Made by a program: the position numbers and the translations under genes. Positions 50,930-59,295 of a stretch of 59,404 nt of DNA are shown here, piece by piece. The stretch's first letter is position 1. Every line of letters begins with the position of its first letter. Source of the DNA: Bacteroidota bacterium (GTDB lineage Bacteria > Bacteroidota > Bacteroidia > Flavobacteriales > Weeksellaceae). The stretch covers positions 1 to 59,404 of the forward strand of contig JAEXAR010000045.1 of NCBI GenBank assembly GCA_023394415.1, in the 5' to 3' direction. The notes under the pieces were generated by a model that saw nothing but the letters and a program-made list of their open reading frames with translations, made no database searches and was not told the origin of the DNA.

Positions 50930-51373
50930 ATGAATAAATTTTTTTCATTATTAATAATACTTTTGGTGACATCCTGCGCACCAAAAAAAGTGAATCAGTA
51001 CATTAAAGAGAATGGTTCACAACTTCGCCAAGGCCTTTGGATGGAAGATTATGATATTGACGGAGGAAAACTTCATGCGAAAGGCAAATATGATAAAGGT
51101 GAAAAAATTGGCGTTTGGATCATGACCTTTCAAGGCAAAAAATATCAAAAAGATGTGATAAAAAACGGTATTATAAAAACTAAATTTTATCATCCGAACG
51201 GAAAAATAATGGAAAAAGGTCAGAGCAGGACCGATATTTCATCCAACGAAAGGCACTGGTATTATTTTGGTGACTGGAAATATTATGATGATAAAGGCAA
51301 ACTTCAATTCATCAGGAAATATTCAGAAGGAAAGAAAATTGACAGTATAAGCTATGGAAAAGTTAGAAAATAG
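50930..51373 (+). CDS. Lipoprotein with MORN/YwqK-like repeats
   Basis: The 147-residue protein has a lipoprotein signal (LIILLVTSCAPKK; lipobox cysteine at 16). Repeats such as GGKLHAKGKYDKGEKIGVW, then FYHPNGKIMEKGQ and YYDDKGKLQFIRKYSEGKK, resemble the MORN/YwqK motif (x-x-x-G-x-x-x-x-x-G-x-Y). Such proteins are common surface or periplasmic proteins of unknown role. Its 3' end overlaps the convergent TSUP gene by 11 bp. Confidence 0.8.
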   Translation: MNKFFSLLIILLVTSCAPKKVNQYIKENGSQLRQGLWMEDYDIDGGKLHAKGKYDKGEKIGVWIMTFQGKKYQKDVIKNGIIKTKFYHPNGKIMEKGQSRTDISSNERHWYYFGDWKYYDDKGKLQFIRKYSEGKKIDSISYGKVRK

Positions 51374-52892
51374 CCTTAAAAATTGAGATTAAACTCATCG
51401 TAATCACCAGTATACCGATAATTACAAACATCCTTCTGACGGGCAGTTTTGCCGTCAGCATGGCTGAAAATGGTGCCGTGATAATTCCGCCAATCAATAA
51501 CCCGAGAACAATATTCCAGTGCTGGATGCCGATGGTAAACACAAAGGTAACGGCGCTGGTAATGGTTAAAAGAAATTTTGAAAGGGTAGAGCTTCCTACG
51601 ACGTAACGCGGCGTCCTGCCGTCTTTCATCAAAGTTCCGGTTACAAGCGGGCCCCAGCCTCCGCCGGCAAAAGAATCTATAAATCCTCCAACCAAACCAA
51701 GAAAACTGAGGTTAGTTCCTGATTTTTGCTTCCGGATTTTCTTTTCTTTCTTTTTGAAAGCATTCCTCAAAATATTAATTCCCAGATAAAGCGTGTAGCA
51801 CGAAATAACAGGCTTAACAATGTGGGCATAACGCTCACCGAAATAAGTAAGTGCAAAAGCGCCAATTATAGCCCCTAAAATGGCGGGCGGAGCCAGGGCT
51901 TTTACTAATTTTTTATTTACATTTTTCAGTTTGTAATGGCTGATGCTGCCAGCTGCAGATGTAAATGTTTCTGCCGAATGAATGCTTGCGCTTACCACGG
52001 GAGGAGCCACATTCAGCATTAGTAAAATCGTAGTACATATCACGCCGTAACCCATTCCCATACTTCCGGCCACAATTTCTGCAGTAAAACCTACAGCCAG
52101 CATCTTATAAAAAATATGGTTATCACGGTTCAGGAATTCTGTAATATCGGGAAAAAGCTGAAACTGAAACAGAAGATAGGAGAAAATCCCCATAAACACC
52201 AATACACCAATAATCCCCAAATAAATGTTAGCACTGCGCTGTACTGCTTTATTGACTTTTGAAAGGTTTTCAAATTCGGTATCCCTGAGTTTAATTTTCT
52301 CTTTATCTTTCAGGTATTCCGCAGTAATTTTATCAAGTTCATCCAGTTCTTCCTCAATATTTCGCATCAATGGATTTTTTTTCACCATTTTCAGGCGGGT
52401 TATAAAATCCTCAGTATCTTCAGGAATACTTTTTTCAATAATTTGATTAATCCGGGCAGCGATCTCCGGCGTGTATTCGTTAGTGGAAATACCGAGCTTC
52501 AGGTTATTCTTTTTTATGACTGAAACCAAAGAAAAATCGCTGATCTGTGGTTTGCCAATAACGTTTACAAGAATATTTTTACCTGAAATAAGCTGTAAGA
52601 TATATTCCTCATATTCAAAATCTTCAGTAGAAATTATTAATAAAGAAAGGTCACGGATGTCAGATTCTTGTAGTTTCCGTTGAAAAAGCAGGATGTTCGG
52701 CTGGTCTTTTGCAAATGCCTTTACCTCCTCAGAAATTGCAGCATCGAAAATCCTTATCTCGCCTTTATTAGAATTGCGGCAAACCGATTTTATAAATTTA
52801 AATACCTTTTCACAACTCCCAACAATGTAAACCGGCATCCTTTCGAGGTTTAGAAAGAATGGGTGCATTTTGTTGTGGTGATATAACGGCAT
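51363..52892 (-). CDS. TSUP-family permease fused to a degenerate siroheme-synthase (Met8/CysG-N) domain
   Basis: The 509-residue fusion protein has an N-terminal soluble part (about 1-165) shaped like precorrin-2 dehydrogenase/ferrochelatase: VYIVGS, ILLFQRKLQESDI, VNVIGKPQISDF and LGISTNEYTPEIAARI. The NAD-binding G-G-G-x-V-A is replaced by GSCEKV, and the VNVVD catalytic aspartate by VNVIG, so it is probably inactive or ligand-sensing. A charged helix (about 175-215) leads to a TSUP/TauE permease (about 222-509) with nine or so helices. As the last gene of the cys operon it may move sulfate, sulfite or a related anion. Confidence 0.88.
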   Translation of the reverse strand: MPLYHHNKMHPFFLNLERMPVYIVGSCEKVFKFIKSVCRNSNKGEIRIFDAAISEEVKAFAKDQPNILLFQRKLQESDIRDLSLLIISTEDFEYEEYILQLISGKNILVNVIGKPQISDFSLVSVIKKNNLKLGISTNEYTPEIAARINQIIEKSIPEDTEDFITRLKMVKKNPLMRNIEEELDELDKITAEYLKDKEKIKLRDTEFENLSKVNKAVQRSANIYLGIIGVLVFMGIFSYLLFQFQLFPDITEFLNRDNHIFYKMLAVGFTAEIVAGSMGMGYGVICTTILLMLNVAPPVVSASIHSAETFTSAAGSISHYKLKNVNKKLVKALAPPAILGAIIGAFALTYFGERYAHIVKPVISCYTLYLGINILRNAFKKKEKKIRKQKSGTNLSFLGLVGGFIDSFAGGGWGPLVTGTLMKDGRTPRYVVGSSTLSKFLLTITSAVTFVFTIGIQHWNIVLGLLIGGIITAPFSAMLTAKLPVRRMFVIIGILVITMSLISIFKAIF

Positions 52893-52900
52893 CGGGATTT

Positions 52901-54142
52901 TTACAAAATCATTACGGCACCAACGGTTGAATTGCTGGTTTCATCAACCAAAATAGCACTTCCGGTAGAATTGTTGTCTTCAAAAGAATCAAAAACCAGC
53001 GGAGTTGCTGTCTTTATACGCACTTTCACCACTTCGTTCAGTTTTGCTGAATCGGTTACAGGAATTTGTTCCAGCGTATTGACATCAATTCTGTATTCAA
53101 TTTCTTTTACAATAGCTTTTACCAAACGGCTTTTGTGCTGAAAGAAATATTTGTTCCCTTCGTTCAGTTCCTTTTTATCAAGCCAGCAAACAATAGCTTC
53201 GATTTCATTTTCTACTTTGGGCTGGTTGTCGGATTTCACAAAATAATCGCCGCGGGAAATATCAATATCTTCTGAAATATGTATAACAGCGGGTTGCTGT
53301 GCAAAAACCTCATCCACTTCCCGGCCTCCGGTTTCCACTTTAGAAATTGTGGTTTCTATGTTTTGAGGCAGCACGGTAATGCGGTCTCCTTTTTTGTATG
53401 TCCCGGAAATAATATGCCCGGAATATCCTCTGTAATCGTGCAGCTCATCGGTTTGCGGCCGAATTACAAACTGCACCTGAAACCTTGAATTTTCATAATC
53501 TACATCCTGGCTCACTTCAATATTTTCAAGAAATTCCAAAAGGGAAGGGCCCTGGTACCAAGGCATTTTTTCAGATTTATCTACAATATTGTCTCCATGA
53601 AACGCAGAAATTGGGAAATAGTCTACTTTTTTCAGGCCTAAGCGTTCTGCAACTTCAGTGTAATCCTGTTTAATTTTATGGAATATTTCTTCGGAATAAT
53701 CAACCAGATCCATTTTGTTAACTGCAACCACCACGTGTTTCATTTTCAAAAGCGATGCGATGATAGAATGACGCCTGGTTTGTTCAATAACGCCCTGCCT
53801 TGCATCAATTAAAATCACAATAAGCTGCGAATTGCTGGCACCGGTAATCATATTCCGGGTATACTGTACGTGGCCCGGAGCATCTGCAATGATGAATTTC
53901 CTTTTTGGGGTTGAAAAATAGCGGTACGCCACATCAATAGTGATTCCCTGCTCACGCTCTGCACGTAATCCGTCGGTTAAAATGGCCAGATCAATTCCAT
54001 CAGCATTTTTATTTTTGGATTGTTTTTCCAAAGCCTCCAACTGGTCCACTAATATGCTTTTGCTGTCATAGAGCAGCCTACCTATCAATGTGCTTTTACC
54101 GTCGTCTACACTTCCTGCAGTTATAAATCTTAATAAATCCAT
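52901..54142 (-). CDS. cysN: Sulfate adenylyltransferase GTPase subunit
   Basis: CysN couples GTP hydrolysis to APS formation by CysD. The 413-residue protein is an elongation-factor-like GTPase with P-loop AGSVDDGKSTLIGRLLYDSK, LRAEREQGITIDVAYRYF (switch I), DAPGHVQYTRNM (G3) and AVNKMDLVDY (G4). Beta-barrel domains follow. It has no C-terminal APS kinase fusion, in line with an APS reductase downstream in the pathway. It is 8 bp upstream of the TSUP gene. Confidence 0.96.
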   Translation of the reverse strand: MDLLRFITAGSVDDGKSTLIGRLLYDSKSILVDQLEALEKQSKNKNADGIDLAILTDGLRAEREQGITIDVAYRYFSTPKRKFIIADAPGHVQYTRNMITGASNSQLIVILIDARQGVIEQTRRHSIIASLLKMKHVVVAVNKMDLVDYSEEIFHKIKQDYTEVAERLGLKKVDYFPISAFHGDNIVDKSEKMPWYQGPSLLEFLENIEVSQDVDYENSRFQVQFVIRPQTDELHDYRGYSGHIISGTYKKGDRITVLPQNIETTISKVETGGREVDEVFAQQPAVIHISEDIDISRGDYFVKSDNQPKVENEIEAIVCWLDKKELNEGNKYFFQHKSRLVKAIVKEIEYRIDVNTLEQIPVTDSAKLNEVVKVRIKTATPLVFDSFEDNNSTGSAILVDETSNSTVGAVMIL

Positions 54143-54194
54143 TTTATCATAACATTAATAAACAATCACCGATTATTAATTTTTTTTAATTTTT

Positions 54195-55103
54195 TTAAAA
54201 ATATCCTCCTTTTTTACGGTCTTCCATTGCGGCTTCGGTCACTTTATCGTCAATCCTGGTTTCGCCACGCTCTGATATTCTGGAAGCGGTAATTTCGTTT
54301 ACGACTTCGTCCAGTGTTGCCGCATTGCTTTCTACAGCTGCTGTGCACGTCATATCGCCGACGGTTCTGTAGCGTACTTTTTTGGTTGAAATTTTATCAT
54401 TTTCATCAATTTGAATAAAATCTGAAACCGCAATCAATTGGCCTTCATGTTCTAAAACTTCACGGTCGTGTGCGAAATAAATACTTGGTAATGGAATGTT
54501 TTCTTTCTTGATGTAATTCCACACATCCAGTTCTGTCCAGTTTGAGATAGGGAAAACGCGTACATTTTCACCTTTATGGATTCTTCCGTTATAGATGTTC
54601 CACAACTCTGGGCGTTGCAGTTTGGGTTCCCATTGCCCAAATTCATCCCTCACCGAAAAAAAACGTTCTTTGGCACGAGCTTTCTCTTCATCACGCCTTG
54701 CACCGCCAATGCAGGCATCAAACCCAAATTCTTCTATAGTGTCTAATAATGTATGGGTTTGCAGCCAGTTTCTGGAAGCAAATTTGCCTTTTGGCTCGGT
54801 GAGTTTTTTCTCACGAATGGTGTCTTCAACCTTCCTTACTATAAGCTCTGCGCCAATCTCTTTAGCAAGATGATCCCTAAAATCCAGTGCTTCCTGAAAA
54901 TTGTGCCCGGTATCAATATGCACCAGGGTAAAGGGGATTTTCATTGGGGCAAAAGCTTTTTTTGCCAGATGTACTAAAGTGATTGAATCCTTGCCGCCAC
55001 TGAAAAGCAGGGCAGGTTTTTCAAATTGTGCTGCTACTTCGCGCATAATGTAAATGCTTTCCGCTTCCAGCTGTTCAAGATAATCTAATTTATAAGGGTT
55101 CAT
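54195..55103 (-). CDS. cysD: Sulfate adenylyltransferase catalytic subunit
   Basis: CysD makes adenosine 5'-phosphosulfate from sulfate and ATP. The 302-residue PP-loop protein has ALLFSGGKDSITLVHLAKKA with the SGGKDS loop, PFTLVHIDTGHNFQEAL, IGGARRDEEKARAKER, FPISNWTELDVWNYI and the C-terminal ERGETRIDDKVTEAAMEDRKKGGYF tail typical of CysD (part shown). It lies between APS reductase and cysN in one operon. Confidence 0.97.
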   Translation of the reverse strand: MNPYKLDYLEQLEAESIYIMREVAAQFEKPALLFSGGKDSITLVHLAKKAFAPMKIPFTLVHIDTGHNFQEALDFRDHLAKEIGAELIVRKVEDTIREKKLTEPKGKFASRNWLQTHTLLDTIEEFGFDACIGGARRDEEKARAKERFFSVRDEFGQWEPKLQRPELWNIYNGRIHKGENVRVFPISNWTELDVWNYIKKENIPLPSIYFAHDREVLEHEGQLIAVSDFIQIDENDKISTKKVRYRTVGDMTCTAAVESNAATLDEVVNEITASRISERGETRIDDKVTEAAMEDRKKGGYF

Positions 55104-55154
55104 TCAGAAATTAATTAAAATTTAAAAAAGTCGTTGCAAACAGGAATTCAATTT

Positions 55155-55847
55155 CTAAGATTTATGCAGTCCACACTCTTTTTGAGAGGCTTCCCACCAC
55201 CAACGGCCGGCTCTCGGGTTTTCGCCCGGTTCTATTGCCCGTGTACAAGGCTGGCAGCCAATGCTGATATATCCTTTCCTGTGAAGCGGCAAATCCTGCA
55301 CCTTATTTTCTTCAATATATTTTAAAATATCATCGTAAGACCAATGAATCAGCGGATTGAACTTGTACAATTTTTTTTCATGGTCAAATTCAATCATCGG
55401 CATATTTTCACGGTTTTCAGATTGCTCGGCTCTTAAGCCTGTTATCCATACTTTTGCGCCTTCCAGTGCGCGGTTTAATGGTTTTACTTTTCTGATGTAG
55501 CAACATTCTTTACGGTTTTCTACAGAGTGGTAGAAGGCATTAATCCCTTTTTCGTTTACAAATTTCTCAACATCAGCAGCTTCAGGGAAATAAACTTCTG
55601 TTTTGGTTTTATATTTTGAATTGTTGTTTGAAAGCAGCTCGTAGTGCTCATAAAAAAGCCTTCCCGTATCCAACGTGAACACCTTTACAGGGAGTTGATT
55701 TTTAAAAATTACATCCGTAACGACCTGGTCTTCCTGGCCAAGAGATGTAGAAAATACCACACCCTGAGGGAAAAATTGGGTAATTAATCTTAAACCTTCT
55801 GATAATGAGCTTTCTTCCAGTTTCTGTATATCGTCTGCAGTGAGCAT
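55155..55847 (-). CDS. cysH: Assimilatory APS reductase (iron-sulfur type of CysH)
   Basis: This enzyme reduces activated sulfate to sulfite. The 230-residue protein has FSTSLGQEDQVVTDVI (32-47), VFTLDTGRLFYEHYELL, TEVYFPEA and the FeS cysteines C115-C116 (KECCYIRK) plus C198 and C201 (GCQPC). These mark it as using APS rather than PAPS, and no cysC is present. The C-terminal ECGLH holds the catalytic C225. The start is placed at ATG 55847, downstream of a -7 box at 55874-55867. The longer reading frame would include the operator. Confidence 0.94.
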   Translation of the reverse strand: MLTADDIQKLEESSLSEGLRLITQFFPQGVVFSTSLGQEDQVVTDVIFKNQLPVKVFTLDTGRLFYEHYELLSNNNSKYKTKTEVYFPEAADVEKFVNEKGINAFYHSVENRKECCYIRKVKPLNRALEGAKVWITGLRAEQSENRENMPMIEFDHEKKLYKFNPLIHWSYDDILKYIEENKVQDLPLHRKGYISIGCQPCTRAIEPGENPRAGRWWWEASQKECGLHKS

Positions 55848-55866
55848 TTTTAAAAGATTTGATTTG

Positions 55867-55874
55867 CAAATGTA
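55867..55874 (-). promoter_or_regulatory. -7 promoter element of the cysH operon
   Basis: The minus strand reads TACATTTG, matching TAnnTTTG, 20 nt before the cysH ATG. A TTG lies 15 nt further upstream within the palindrome at 55885-55901. Confidence 0.5.
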
Positions 55875-55884
55875 ATCAAAAAAA

Positions 55885-55901
55885 TCTACCAAATTGGTAG
55901 A
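55885..55901. promoter_or_regulatory. 17-bp perfect palindrome, candidate Rrf2 operator
   Basis: TCTACCAA-A-TTGGTAGA is an exact odd palindrome between the Rrf2 gene and cysH. Its centre is about 31 nt upstream of the inferred transcription start, over the -33 element. Position and symmetry suggest the repressor site of the Rrf2 protein encoded just upstream. Confidence 0.65.
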
Positions 55902-55922
55902 CTAATGCTGCAAAAGGGAAGT

Positions 55923-56330
55923 TCAATCGGTTAAATCAAGAAGGGTTTTCTTTTCCAAGATTGCAAGGGAGGCATCGCGCACTTCGATCAGTATATCGTG
56001 CAAACCGCAATGTTGTTCATTGCAATTATCACAATTTTGATAAAAATTCAGGCTCACACATGGCAGCATTGCGATGGGGCCGTTTATCAGCCGGATAATT
56101 GTGGCCAAAGAAACCTGTTCAGGATTTTGATTCAGAAAATAGCCGCCGCCTTTTCCTTTTTTACTACCTAATATTTCAGCTTTTTTTAGTTGGAGAAGGA
56201 TATTTTCAAGAAATTTCAGCGGTATTTTTTTATTTTCAGAAATATCTGAAATTAGAACCGGGCCTTCATTCCGCTTATCTACAAGATAGGAAAGGGCTTT
56301 GAAGGCATACTGAGATTTTTTGGAAAGCAT
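55923..56330 (-). CDS. Rrf2-family transcriptional regulator (CymR/IscR-like)
   Basis: The 135-residue winged-helix protein begins MLSKKSQYAFKALSYLV, with ISENKKIPLKFLENILLQLKKAEIL as recognition region and SKKGKGGGYFL as wing. Four cysteines (C91, C100, C103, C108) occur where IscR carries its Fe-S ligands, so it may sense an iron-sulfur cluster or sulfur status. It is the first gene of the cys operon strand and lies 76 bp from cysH with the palindrome between. CymR-like control of sulfate assimilation is the best guess. Confidence 0.88.
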   Translation of the reverse strand: MLSKKSQYAFKALSYLVDKRNEGPVLISDISENKKIPLKFLENILLQLKKAEILGSKKGKGGGYFLNQNPEQVSLATIIRLINGPIAMLPCVSLNFYQNCDNCNEQHCGLHDILIEVRDASLAILEKKTLLDLTD

Positions 56331-56365
56331 TATTTAATTACTTTTGCTGTAATCAAAATTAGTAA

Positions 56366-56794
56366 ATGTTTTCAAAACAGGAAGCCCAGCAGTTAAAGAA
56401 AGATTTTTGGATCGCCTTTGGGAAGTCGTTTCCCCGGAAATGGATTTTGTATGACACTAAAATCAAAGATTTTTCATTTAAATTTTCCGCAGATAACAAA
56501 AAAGCGGAAGTTTCTCTGGATATTGAAATGAAAGACGAGCTTTTTCGCAATGCCTATTACGAAAAAATCTGGTCGCTGGAAGATATGCTGAAAGATTATG
56601 TAGGCGAGTTTTATAAAGACGAATTTTACACATTAGAAAACGGCAAAATCATCAGCAGAATTTGGGTAGAAAAGCATGGTGTTTCCATTTTCAATAAAAA
56701 CTCATGGCAAGAAATTTTTGAATTTTTTGTTGATAAAATGGATGGTTTTGAACGTTTCTACTACGATTTTGAAGATTTCATAAAAGATGTTTAA
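56366..56794 (+). CDS. DUF4268 domain protein
   Basis: The 142-residue protein consists of one DUF4268 domain: MFSKQEAQQLKKDFWIAFGK, then FPRKWILYDTKIKDFSFKF, VSLDIEMKDE, ISRIWVEKHGVSIFNKNSW and FDKM-like helices at the end (FFVDKMDGFERFYYD). The family is often found alone in Bacteroidetes; its function is unknown to me. It diverges from the Rrf2 gene with 35 bp between starts, so the two promoters overlap. Confidence 0.85.
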   Translation: MFSKQEAQQLKKDFWIAFGKSFPRKWILYDTKIKDFSFKFSADNKKAEVSLDIEMKDELFRNAYYEKIWSLEDMLKDYVGEFYKDEFYTLENGKIISRIWVEKHGVSIFNKNSWQEIFEFFVDKMDGFERFYYDFEDFIKDV

Positions 56795-56816
56795 AGCAAT
56801 TCATCTTCTTAATCTT

Positions 56817-58484
56817 TTACCTAAATTTTTTCTTTCTCAACCAAAAAAACAGCGCTCCCAAACCTCCGATAATTGCTAATGGAACAAGTAAGTTAATTAA
56901 TTGCCATTGCGATTTTTCTTCATCAATTCTTTGTCTGTCGAGTAATCTGGCTTCTATATTTCGGTTGCGAAGTTCAATCAAATTGCTGTCGTCCAAAAGC
57001 CAATCTAAACTATTTTTCAAAAATTGCTCATTGCCAAACTGTTGATTAGTTAACAAATCGAAACCAAGCGGTAAAGGTTCGCCTTTCACCAATTTATTTC
57101 TTCCAACATCGCCGTCTGCGATAACAATCATTTTATTTTCAGTGCTTTGCCCTTTGAAATTTGGAAATGTATTTTTTTCAGTTCTTGTTGCGTAACCGGA
57201 AGTAAATGGACCTTCAAGAGAAACGGCAAAAATCTTTGGAGTAGTTGGCTTTTCGTTTTGTCCAAGACTATCTACTGATGCAATTTCTTTCAAATCAACA
57301 TAATTTGGAACCTGCTTCAGCAAGGTTTTGGTACTGGATTCATATAGGACTTTTGTTTTTATTCCAGGTCTTCCCAAAGTATCTATAGATGTTGGAAATT
57401 CAAATTTTACCGGGTTGATATTGTTGGTAATAGGATTTTTATTTTCGGCAATTCCCAACGGAAAATAAGGCCACGGTAAATTTGTAAACTGAGGATTTCC
57501 CTGTACTTCACCCGTTACCAATCGTAAAAGGGCAAATTTCTGAACATCTTTTACCAATGCAGAATTGATTCTAACCCCAAAATTGAAAAAGAAATCGGTC
57601 ATATTATTATCCACCGGAAATGCCATTATTTTTTTGTCTTTGGATACGTTCAGAGTGTCCATTTCCGCATTTACAGCGTCTATCATCCAAAGTGTTTTCC
57701 CGCCGTTCATAATGTATTGGTCCAAAATCACTTTCTCCCCATCGGTAAAAGGTTTTCTAGGTTTTGCAATCACCAATGCGTCAAACTTTTTCAATTTTTC
57801 AACATCAGGCATCGTCAATTCACCTGTTTTGGTTGGTATTACAGGACCTACATTATAATTTTCGAGCGCCATATCTACAAAGCCCCGAAACTCGTCAGGT
57901 CTTAATTCATCGTGGTTAACAAGAATTCCGATGTTTTTTTTATGTTCCTGTGTGATGGTTTTGATGTTCGAAATTAAATTGTATTCCAAACCTTCAATCG
58001 ATTTATTGATTTGTCCGTCCAAATCAACTCCGGTTTGTTGAGAAATCAAAGAATGTGAAGATCCAAAACCATCATACTTCATCACTGCATAAGGAAAAAG
58101 TATGATTTCAGAAATTTTCCCATCCTTCATATCTGAAAGTTTGGAAGGTTGCATTCCCATTGCCATCAGTGTGTCCTGTGACATTTTGGTTTTCAGCGGG
58201 TCGATAAATTTATAATCGATTTTAGGATTTATTTTTCTGAATTCTTCCAGCATAAATTTCGTTTCATTTTGCAACTGCTTGAAATTTGCCGGAAAATCAC
58301 CTTCCAGATAAACCTCTACTGTTAAAGGCTTTTTTACAGATTTTAAAACTTTTATGGAAGAATCGGAAAGGGTGTAGCGTTTTTCATTCGTAAGATCAAA
58401 ACGGCTTGAGAATATCCCTAATGTTCCTAACAAGAGAATAACTGCAAAAATAATATATGGTAAATGCTTTATATTCATTTTCAA
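56817..58484 (-). CDS. gldG: Gliding-motility ABC transporter auxiliary protein GldG
   Basis: The 555-residue protein has an N-terminal membrane helix (about 8-26), then a large periplasmic ABC_transp_aux domain with RYTLSDSSIKVLKSVKKPLTVEVYL, IDYKFIDPLKTK, IGILVNHDELRPDE, and DALVIAKPRKPFTDGEKVILDQYI. A C-terminal helix (about 525-545) precedes RKKKFR. It matches GldG. With GldF and GldA it forms an ABC transporter first found through gliding mutants and also linked to envelope function in non-gliding Flavobacteria. It begins 10 bp after gldF. Confidence 0.93.
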   Translation of the reverse strand: MKMNIKHLPYIIFAVILLLGTLGIFSSRFDLTNEKRYTLSDSSIKVLKSVKKPLTVEVYLEGDFPANFKQLQNETKFMLEEFRKINPKIDYKFIDPLKTKMSQDTLMAMGMQPSKLSDMKDGKISEIILFPYAVMKYDGFGSSHSLISQQTGVDLDGQINKSIEGLEYNLISNIKTITQEHKKNIGILVNHDELRPDEFRGFVDMALENYNVGPVIPTKTGELTMPDVEKLKKFDALVIAKPRKPFTDGEKVILDQYIMNGGKTLWMIDAVNAEMDTLNVSKDKKIMAFPVDNNMTDFFFNFGVRINSALVKDVQKFALLRLVTGEVQGNPQFTNLPWPYFPLGIAENKNPITNNINPVKFEFPTSIDTLGRPGIKTKVLYESSTKTLLKQVPNYVDLKEIASVDSLGQNEKPTTPKIFAVSLEGPFTSGYATRTEKNTFPNFKGQSTENKMIVIADGDVGRNKLVKGEPLPLGFDLLTNQQFGNEQFLKNSLDWLLDDSNLIELRNRNIEARLLDRQRIDEEKSQWQLINLLVPLAIIGGLGALFFWLRKKKFR

Positions 58485-58494
58485 AATTCAGAAA

Positions 58495-59223
58495 TTATTT
58501 TTTCTTCTTTACGAAATAAGTCGCAAGGAAAAGGCAGATAAAAATAACCAGAGCGAAATAAAATACATCTTTAGAATCTATCAATCCTCTGGAAAAGCCG
58601 ATGAAATGTTGATAAAACCCAAGATTTGAAAGGTAAAAATCAGCACCACCTAAAAGTTTGTAACTCGCCAATTGTTCAATCCCGAAATAAAGAATGAAAC
58701 ACATGAAAACGCCCAGCAAATAAGCCATAATCTGATTTTGAGAAAGAGAAGAGGCTAAAATTCCCACGGCAGCAAAAGCCGCTATCAACAAGAGCAATCC
58801 AAAATAACTTCCCAAAGTGGCGCCCATATCCAAATTACCGGCAGGAACACCTAAAACATAAATGGTGTAAAGATAAATGAGGGAAGGAATGATACAAAGA
58901 ACTCCCACTATAAAAACCGAAAGGAATTTCCCTGCAACGATATTTGAGATTTTAAGTGGTTGAGAGAAAAGCCAGTTTAAAGTTCCGGTTTGTTGTTCTT
59001 CTGCAAACGACTTCATAGAAAGGGCTGGGATGATAAACATTAATAACCAGGGACAAAGTGCGAAATAACTTTGTAGAGAAGCTATCCCAATGTCAAAAAT
59101 ATTTGAATCGTTATCGAAGAAAAATATAAAAAGTGTTCCAATTAAACTGAATGCTGCTATTATCAACCACGCGCTCCAGTTCCCGAAATAACTCCAAAGT
59201 TCTTTTTTTAATATAGCTTTCAT
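58495..59223 (-). CDS. gldF: Gliding-motility ABC transporter permease GldF
   Basis: This 242-residue inner-membrane permease has six hydrophobic helices and starts MKAILKKELWSYFGNWSAWL, the typical ABC-2 permease beginning. The loop SMKSFAEEQQTGTLNWLFSQP contains the E-E-x-x-x-G-T-L pattern of this class. It is immediately upstream of gldG. The ATPase GldA is not in the window and is usually encoded elsewhere. The next feature upstream is the insertion sequence at the window edge, so its promoter lies in about 70 bp of AT-rich sequence. Confidence 0.93.
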   Translation of the reverse strand: MKAILKKELWSYFGNWSAWLIIAAFSLIGTLFIFFFDNDSNIFDIGIASLQSYFALCPWLLMFIIPALSMKSFAEEQQTGTLNWLFSQPLKISNIVAGKFLSVFIVGVLCIIPSLIYLYTIYVLGVPAGNLDMGATLGSYFGLLLLIAAFAAVGILASSLSQNQIMAYLLGVFMCFILYFGIEQLASYKLLGGADFYLSNLGFYQHFIGFSRGLIDSKDVFYFALVIFICLFLATYFVKKKK

Positions 59224-59295
59224 TATTTAATAACCCTTTTTATTCCGTTCTTTAGGATGCTTTCATTAAAATTAAAAATTATTGATTATCCGTTT

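Noticed and set aside
50930..51373. YwqK-like protein as antitoxin of a toxin-antitoxin system
   Set aside because: It has a lipoprotein signal and no toxin partner; the antitoxin label of this repeat family is only an annotation habit.
55848..55892. Longer APS reductase start
   Set aside because: It would run through the -7 box and the palindrome; residues there are unlike the family.
56366..56794. DUF4268 gene as part of a phage-defence island
   Set aside because: It stands alone between sulfur and gliding genes; no nuclease, methylase or other defence gene is near.
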